Part shown: piece by piece, positions 32,842 through 37,320 of the stretch
Position numbering within the stretch: the stretch's first letter is position 1
Layout of the letters: every line of letters begins with the position of its first letter
Source of the DNA: Acidimicrobiales bacterium
GTDB taxonomy: Bacteria; Actinomycetota; Acidimicrobiia; Acidimicrobiales; JAMCQF01
DNA: 37,320 nucleotides
Assembly: GCA_027366675.1 (NCBI GenBank)
Contig: DAHXND010000025.1
Span: 1 to 37,320 of the forward strand
Direction: 5' to 3'
Translations under genes and position numbers: made by a program
The notes under the pieces: model-generated
Told to the model about the DNA's origin: nothing
Database searches by the model: none
The model's input: only the letters and a program-made list of their open reading frames with translations

Positions 32842-32860
32842 GCCCGGCTGGCCGCCGGGC
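32842..32860 (+). terminator. Candidate hairpin between convergent operon 2 and the ABC exporter
   Basis: GCCCGGC (32842-32848), loop TGGCC, GCCGGGC (32854-32860), in the 94-base gap between convergent genes. No T-run, so it is at best an actinobacterial-type hairpin terminator serving either strand. Confidence 0.4.
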
Positions 32861-32904
32861 ACTCGTGGCCACCTCCGCGACGCTGCGAGCGCCGGGAGCA
32901 GGCC

Positions 32905-35900
32905 TCAACCAGCCGCACGTTCAGGATAACCCAGCGAGCCCTCCGGCCCCTGGGCTGCCTGCCACATAGACGAGTACCTGCCCTGAAGCGCCATCAGCTC
33001 CTCGTGCGTGCCGGATTCCACCATACGGCCGCCAGCTATCACTACGATTCTCCCCGCACGCCGTGCCGTGTCCAGCCGGTGTGCTATCACGAAGGTCGTA
33101 CGCCCCATGGACAGCCGATCCATGGCACGCTCCAGCGCGTGCTCCGCCACCATGTCCAGGTTCGCGGTGGCCTCGTCTAGTATCAGCACGAGAGGGTCGG
33201 GCAGCAGAGCACGCGCAAGGCATATGAGCTGGCGCTCGCCGGCCGATAGGGACCTTCCCCTTTCAGAGACGACATGGTCGTATCCCCCAGGAAGCAGCGA
33301 TATCGCATCATGCACTCCGACCTCGCGCGCGACCGCCTCCACCTCCGCCATGGTGGCGTCAGGTTTCCCGAAGGATATGTTCTCGTAAATACTCGCAGCG
33401 AAGAGGAAAGGCTCCTGGGGAACGTAGCCCAGATGATGCCTCCACCAGGAGAGATCCAGATCCCTCAAGTCGGTGCCATCCAGGCTGAGGCGCCCTTCCG
33501 TCGGATCATAGAAGCGCGCCAGGAGCTTCACTATCGTGCTCTTCCCGGCCCCAGTCGCCCCTACGAGTGCCACGTGTGCACCCGGTGGCACCGAAAGATC
33601 TATGACGTCCAGGACACGGCTCTCGGTGCCGGGGTACGAGAACGACACATGCTCGAAGCTGATGCTGCCCGCTGGAGCCTCGGGTGTCACAGGGTGCTCG
33701 GGCGGGAGCAGCGTCACCTGCTCATCGAGCAATGCGGCCAGCTTGCGCATACCCGCACGCGCCCTCTGGTAGCTGTCGAATGTCTGGGCGAGCTGCTGTA
33801 TGGGGCTGAAGAACTGGGTGATGTAAAGAAGGAAAGCCACAAGGACGCCTATCGGGATCACCTTCGACTCCACGAGGCTCGCACCCACGCCGAGGACGGC
33901 ACCGAGGGCGAGGATGCTGAGCAGATCCGAGAACGCTACGTAGATTGCCTGTACCCTGAGCGCCGTTAGACTCGCTTCACGATAGCCTATCCCCAGGTCC
34001 TGGTAGACCTCGTAGAGACCGGCTTCCCTGCCGAATGACTGGGTCACCCGGATACCCGAGATGCTCTCCTGAAGATGTGCGTTCAGGGCTGACACACGGT
34101 CACGCTGGCGATCGTAGGCAACCGCTGAGCGGTGCCGGAACCAGATGGTTGCCACGACGAGGAAGGGAACTGCCGTCATGGCAACCAGGGCCAGCTTCAC
34201 GTCCATCACGAGCATGACAATCGCTATCCCGACGAAAGTGCCGATAGCCACCAACGCGTTCACGAGCCCGTTCTGGAACAGCTGCGAAAGAGTCTCAACA
34301 TCATTCGTTACACGAGTAATAATCCTACCGGTCAGCTCCCTCTCGTAGAAATCGAGGCCGAGGCGTTGGAGATGGGCAAATACGCGCACCCGCAGGGCGA
34401 ACAGCATCCGCTCACCCACACGCGCGGTCCACACGCTCTCCGCCCACATGACCCACCAATCGAGAATCGTCACAAGCGCGAATGCGCCCGAGAAGACGAA
34501 CAGAACGGCTGCCGCATGGCGTAGCACGCCCAGGTCCAACCCGTAGCGGATCAGGTAAGGGCCCGCCAGGCCGCATAGTGCATCCAGGCCAACGAGCATC
34601 AGCCCTACGAGCAGCGGCAGGGTCCACGGCCTCAGGAAACGCCTGAGCACGAGCGGCCCGCTGCTGCGGGCAGCGGACCGCTCGTCGACCTTCGGCTCAT
34701 CCTTTATCGCGGGCAACCGTGCTATGGCAGTTGCCAGCTCCTCTGTTGGCGGCTGGCCAAGCCATCCAGCCCCTGCCCCACTGCCGGCCCCAGCCCCTGC
34801 CCCACTGCCGGCCCCAGTGGCAGCGGCCCAGCCACCCGCGCCTCCCGGCCAGCTCCCGCGCTGCCAGCCCCCGCGGGCGCCGGCACCTGGCCAGGACCGG
34901 CCACCGAAGGGACCCGGGGGACCCTGCGCCGTCACTGATGGCGCGGCCGGACCCCTGGCGGCCGCAGCCCTGCTGCTACCCGCCGCAGCCCCACCGGCAG
35001 CCAGCGGGGGCGGAGCTCCCCTTCGAGCCTCCTCCAGGTGCTCCACCTCGCCTAGTAGCGAGCGGAACCGTTCGGAGCGCACCATGAGCTCGTCGAAGCT
35101 CCCCTCGTCTGCCACACTGCCGTGCTCGAGGAGCACCACCTTGTCGGCAAGCTGCAACGTCGATCGCCTATGCGCTACCACGATCATCGTCCTGCCTGCC
35201 CTGAGGTCGCGAAGGTGCTCGTAGATGGTGGCCTCCGTCGTCGCGTCGACCGCTGACGTGGCGTCGTCCAGCACCAGGACCCTGGGATCGACGAGCAGTG
35301 TACGAGCGAGCGCGATGCGCTGGCGCTGCCCGCCAGACAGGGTCACGCCCCCTTCACCGACGACGGTGTCATACCCGTCGGGTAGCGCTGCGATGAAGTC
35401 ATGAGCCTCACTGGCTCTCGCGGCCCTGACGATCTCCTCGTCGCTCACATCGGGCCGGCCGAAGGCGATGTTGTCGCGAACGCTCGCGGCGAACAGGAAG
35501 CTCTCCTCCAGGACTATCCCCACCTGACGGCGCAAGGACGCCAGGGTCACGTCACGAACATCGTGCCCATCCATGAGGATACTGCCTGCCTCGACATCAT
35601 AGAAGCGAGGAAGCAGCATGCACAGCGTGGACTTGCCAGACCCGCTGGGACCCATCAGGGCTATGGCCTCTCCCGGCTCTACGGACAGGCTGAGCGCAGA
35701 CAGCACAGGCTCTCCCCGACGCACGGTGTCATGCGCCTGGTACTTTGCGCCGGCACCGCCGGAAGCACGATCCATATCCGCGACGCCCGGATCCGGACCA
35801 GCCATAGGATATCCGAAGGTGATATTCTCCAGAACGATCCGGCCCTCCAAGGGCGGCAGGGGACGCGCGCCGGGACGCTCCGTCATGGTCGGGGACAGAT

Positions 35901-36870
35901 CCAGCAGCTCGGCTATCCTGTCCACGCCAGCACGAGCCTGCTGGGAGACGGCAAGCACGCCCGCTGACATCCGGGCGGGGCCGGCCAGCTGGGTCACATA
36001 GGAGGCGAATGCCACGAAAGTACCCAGGCTCACCTGGCCACGAATAGCCAACCAACCACCCAGCGCCAGGATGAGCACCTGCCCGACGGCGGGGATGGAC
36101 TGCAGGTGGGCAGTCAGCCACGAGCGCAGGCGCACGTTCCTCAGGCGGCTGCCGAACAGCCGGCGCAGGGAGCCCACGAACCGGTCGAGCTGCTCCTGCT
36201 CCCTGCCGAACGCCTTCACCACCCGGACGCCAGAGACGGATTCCTCTACGACAGTCGTGAGATCAGCCTCACAGCGCTGGGCATCCCAACTGGACGGGAA
36301 TACCCTCGAGCGCATCCGCCACGCCACGATGAACGTACCTATGGGGATGACGAGCGCCACGGCGAAGAGCGGTGGCGAGAGCACGGCCATGACGGCCAGC
36401 GAGATGAGCGCCTGGATCACGCTTCCTATGACCATGGGCGTCCAAGCGAGAAGCTGCTGGACGAGCGATAGGTCACTGTTGGCCCGCGAGACGAGCTGCC
36501 CCGTCTGGAGGCCGTCGTGCACCGCGAAATCCAGCTCGTGCAGGTGGTCGAATATATCGTTCCGCAGGTCGAGCTGGACGTCGAAGCTCACCCTGCCCCC
36601 TTGATAGCGACGCAGGAGTGTGGTGGCAAAGCGCAGCAGGGCAAGACCTGCCAGGATCACGAGGAAGATCTCTATAGGACCGTGATGAACCGACTCCACC
36701 GAATCGATCACGCCGCGCTGGACGAGCGGGACGAGAACGAGCACTCCCATCGAGACAACACTCCCTGCCAGGGAGACAGCCAGACGCACCCGGTACCGCC
36801 CCAGGTAGGGCAGCAGCCGCCTCAGCCCGCCCTGCGTGGGAGGGTAAGCCCCCTCAGGCCTTCGAGACAC
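32905..36870 (-). CDS. Single-chain double ABC exporter (ABCB/MDR type) with one degenerate ATP site
   Basis: TMD-NBD-TMD-NBD polypeptide that should export lipids, peptides or drugs across the membrane; substrate unknown. Start chosen at GTG 36870 (1321 residues, AGGGTGG upstream); the frame stays open to 37107 through repeat-rich sequence. NBD1: Walker A GPSGSGKS (407-414), LSGGQ (511-515), Walker B VLVLDDATS with Asp536 in place of the catalytic glutamate, switch His567. NBD2: Walker A GATGAGKST (about 1103), signature LSAGE instead of LSGGQ (about 1207), Walker B LILDEATANLD with the normal glutamate. This pairing (Asp in one NBD, altered signature in the other) is that of heterodimeric exporters such as TM287/288. 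About 30 residues are inserted in NBD1 after the FGYP A-loop, and a Gly/Ala/Pro linker (about 610-720) joins the halves. Confidence 0.93.
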   Translation of the reverse strand: MSRRPEGAYPPTQGGLRRLLPYLGRYRVRLAVSLAGSVVSMGVLVLVPLVQRGVIDSVESVHHGPIEIFLVILAGLALLRFATTLLRRYQGGRVSFDVQLDLRNDIFDHLHELDFAVHDGLQTGQLVSRANSDLSLVQQLLAWTPMVIGSVIQALISLAVMAVLSPPLFAVALVIPIGTFIVAWRMRSRVFPSSWDAQRCEADLTTVVEESVSGVRVVKAFGREQEQLDRFVGSLRRLFGSRLRNVRLRSWLTAHLQSIPAVGQVLILALGGWLAIRGQVSLGTFVAFASYVTQLAGPARMSAGVLAVSQQARAGVDRIAELLDLSPTMTERPGARPLPPLEGRIVLENITFGYPMAGPDPGVADMDRASGGAGAKYQAHDTVRRGEPVLSALSLSVEPGEAIALMGPSGSGKSTLCMLLPRFYDVEAGSILMDGHDVRDVTLASLRRQVGIVLEESFLFAASVRDNIAFGRPDVSDEEIVRAARASEAHDFIAALPDGYDTVVGEGGVTLSGGQRQRIALARTLLVDPRVLVLDDATSAVDATTEATIYEHLRDLRAGRTMIVVAHRRSTLQLADKVVLLEHGSVADEGSFDELMVRSERFRSLLGEVEHLEEARRGAPPPLAAGGAAAGSSRAAAARGPAAPSVTAQGPPGPFGGRSWPGAGARGGWQRGSWPGGAGGWAAATGAGSGAGAGAGSGAGAGWLGQPPTEELATAIARLPAIKDEPKVDERSAARSSGPLVLRRFLRPWTLPLLVGLMLVGLDALCGLAGPYLIRYGLDLGVLRHAAAVLFVFSGAFALVTILDWWVMWAESVWTARVGERMLFALRVRVFAHLQRLGLDFYERELTGRIITRVTNDVETLSQLFQNGLVNALVAIGTFVGIAIVMLVMDVKLALVAMTAVPFLVVATIWFRHRSAVAYDRQRDRVSALNAHLQESISGIRVTQSFGREAGLYEVYQDLGIGYREASLTALRVQAIYVAFSDLLSILALGAVLGVGASLVESKVIPIGVLVAFLLYITQFFSPIQQLAQTFDSYQRARAGMRKLAALLDEQVTLLPPEHPVTPEAPAGSISFEHVSFSYPGTESRVLDVIDLSVPPGAHVALVGATGAGKSTIVKLLARFYDPTEGRLSLDGTDLRDLDLSWWRHHLGYVPQEPFLFAASIYENISFGKPDATMAEVEAVAREVGVHDAISLLPGGYDHVVSERGRSLSAGERQLICLARALLPDPLVLILDEATANLDMVAEHALERAMDRLSMGRTTFVIAHRLDTARRAGRIVVIAGGRMVESGTHEELMALQGRYSSMWQAAQGPEGSLGYPERAAG

Positions 36871-36969
36871 CGACTGCCACCCTACCCAGCGCCCGGATGG
36901 ACGAGAGCATGACGAGTGCAGCGCGCGCGGCCGATCGGCTGCTCCCTGGACCTGGGAGCATCTCGCCAC

Positions 36970-37015
36970 CCACTGCCCGGGAGCATCGAGGCAGCCACTG
37001 CCCGGGAGCATCGAG
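36970..37015. repeat. 21-bp direct repeat upstream of the ABC exporter
   Basis: Positions 36970-36990 and 36995-37015 are identical (period 25), with a shorter third match (GGGAGCATC) near 36957. They lie upstream of the preferred start codon, in what would be the promoter region. Confidence 0.8.
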
Positions 37016-37190
37016 CCGGGGGTCCCATAGCCCGGCGAGCCGGGATGGCGGCAGATCCCGCGCCCGAGGGCTGGCGCCGGGACGCCTGGACCTGGCGCGC
37101 CTAGCATGAGAATCTCGATGGAAATCCTCTCACCACGAACCCGCCTGCGTTCTCAAGCAGGTGTCCCAGGGTGCCGATAACTTAGGCGAG

Positions 37191-37320
37191 ATGACCGAAC
37201 GCGAGTCCACCCAGCCGCCGGCTGGACTTCCCCGAGATCGGCGCCCATCGGGACGATCTGCACCGGGTGGTGGCGGCCGAGATCGAGCGGTACCGGGAGG
37301 CGATCGGGCGGGCACCACCC
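37191..37320 (+). other. Possible 5' end of an unidentified plus-strand gene, cut by window edge
   Basis: ATG at 37191 begins MTERESTQPPAG and stays open to the edge but soon becomes Arg/Gly-rich. From about 37225 a different frame reads LDFPEIGAHRDDLHRVVAAE and on, which looks much more like protein. Either the gene uses that frame with a start I cannot place, or a one-base shift separates the two. I do not recognise the product. Between 37108 and 37190 I see nothing definite. Confidence 0.3.

Noticed and set aside
1-37320. CRISPR array or mobile element
   Set aside because: The repeats are mostly two or three direct copies without regular spacers, and no transposase, integrase or terminal inverted repeats were seen. 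The ends of operon 2 show no clear insertion-site duplication.

Overview
The window is high-GC chromosomal DNA from an actinobacterium. Class Acidimicrobiia is my best guess, by inference only. The evidence is a mycothiol-enzyme-like DinB protein, a complete mreBCD-mrdA rod-shape cluster, a tig-clpP-clpX-folC-ndk run, and many GTG starts with 4-nt stop/start overlaps. I found no rRNA, tRNA, CRISPR array, insertion sequence or integrase.

Left part (1-15815, all on the minus strand). Read 5' to 3' this is one long housekeeping series: tig, clpP, clpX (protein folding and proteolysis), folC, ndk (folate and nucleotide metabolism), mreB, mreC, mreD, mrdA (rod-shape wall synthesis), then a TIGR03960-type radical SAM protein, its TIGR03936/DUF2344 partner, and RNase E/G, which runs off the left edge. 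rodA is missing from its usual place after mrdA. The gaps in this series are full of short tandem duplications. Two of them copy the start region of a gene (folC, ndk), and others have expanded low-complexity segments inside proteins.

Middle part (16117-32810, plus strand). Two complete operons encode membrane complexes related to group 4 [NiFe]-hydrogenases and complex I, with the same gene order: HyfC (NuoH-like), HyfE, HyfF, large subunit (NuoC+NuoD-like), ferredoxin-like and NuoB-like subunits, HyfB (NuoL-like). They are separated by one opposite-strand gene for a DinB/maleylpyruvate-isomerase-like protein. Neither large subunit has the cysteines that bind nickel and iron, so both look like 'energy-converting hydrogenase-related' (Ehr) complexes, the class that includes the M. 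tuberculosis hycD-hycP-hycQ-hycE region. The copies have diverged. Copy 1 (16117-23902) has a fused ferredoxin/NuoB subunit in which all four N2-type cluster cysteines are replaced (Asp, Glu, Asp, Ser). Copy 2 (25256-32810) keeps those cysteines as a separate subunit. Copy 2 almost never uses the ATA isoleucine codon, which is common in copy 1 and visible in the flanking genes, so copy 2 probably has a separate and more recent origin. The leaders of both operons nevertheless share two hairpins and a 19-nt motif about 50 nt before the first gene.

Right part (32905-37320). A minus-strand gene encodes a single-chain double ABC exporter with one consensus and one degenerate ATP site. After it come about 210 bases with the possible start of an unidentified plus-strand gene cut by the window edge.

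Working together: the left block is growth and envelope housekeeping. The middle block is the accessory part. It probably encodes two proton- or sodium-linked membrane oxidoreductase-like machines whose electron donors and acceptors cannot be read from the sequence.
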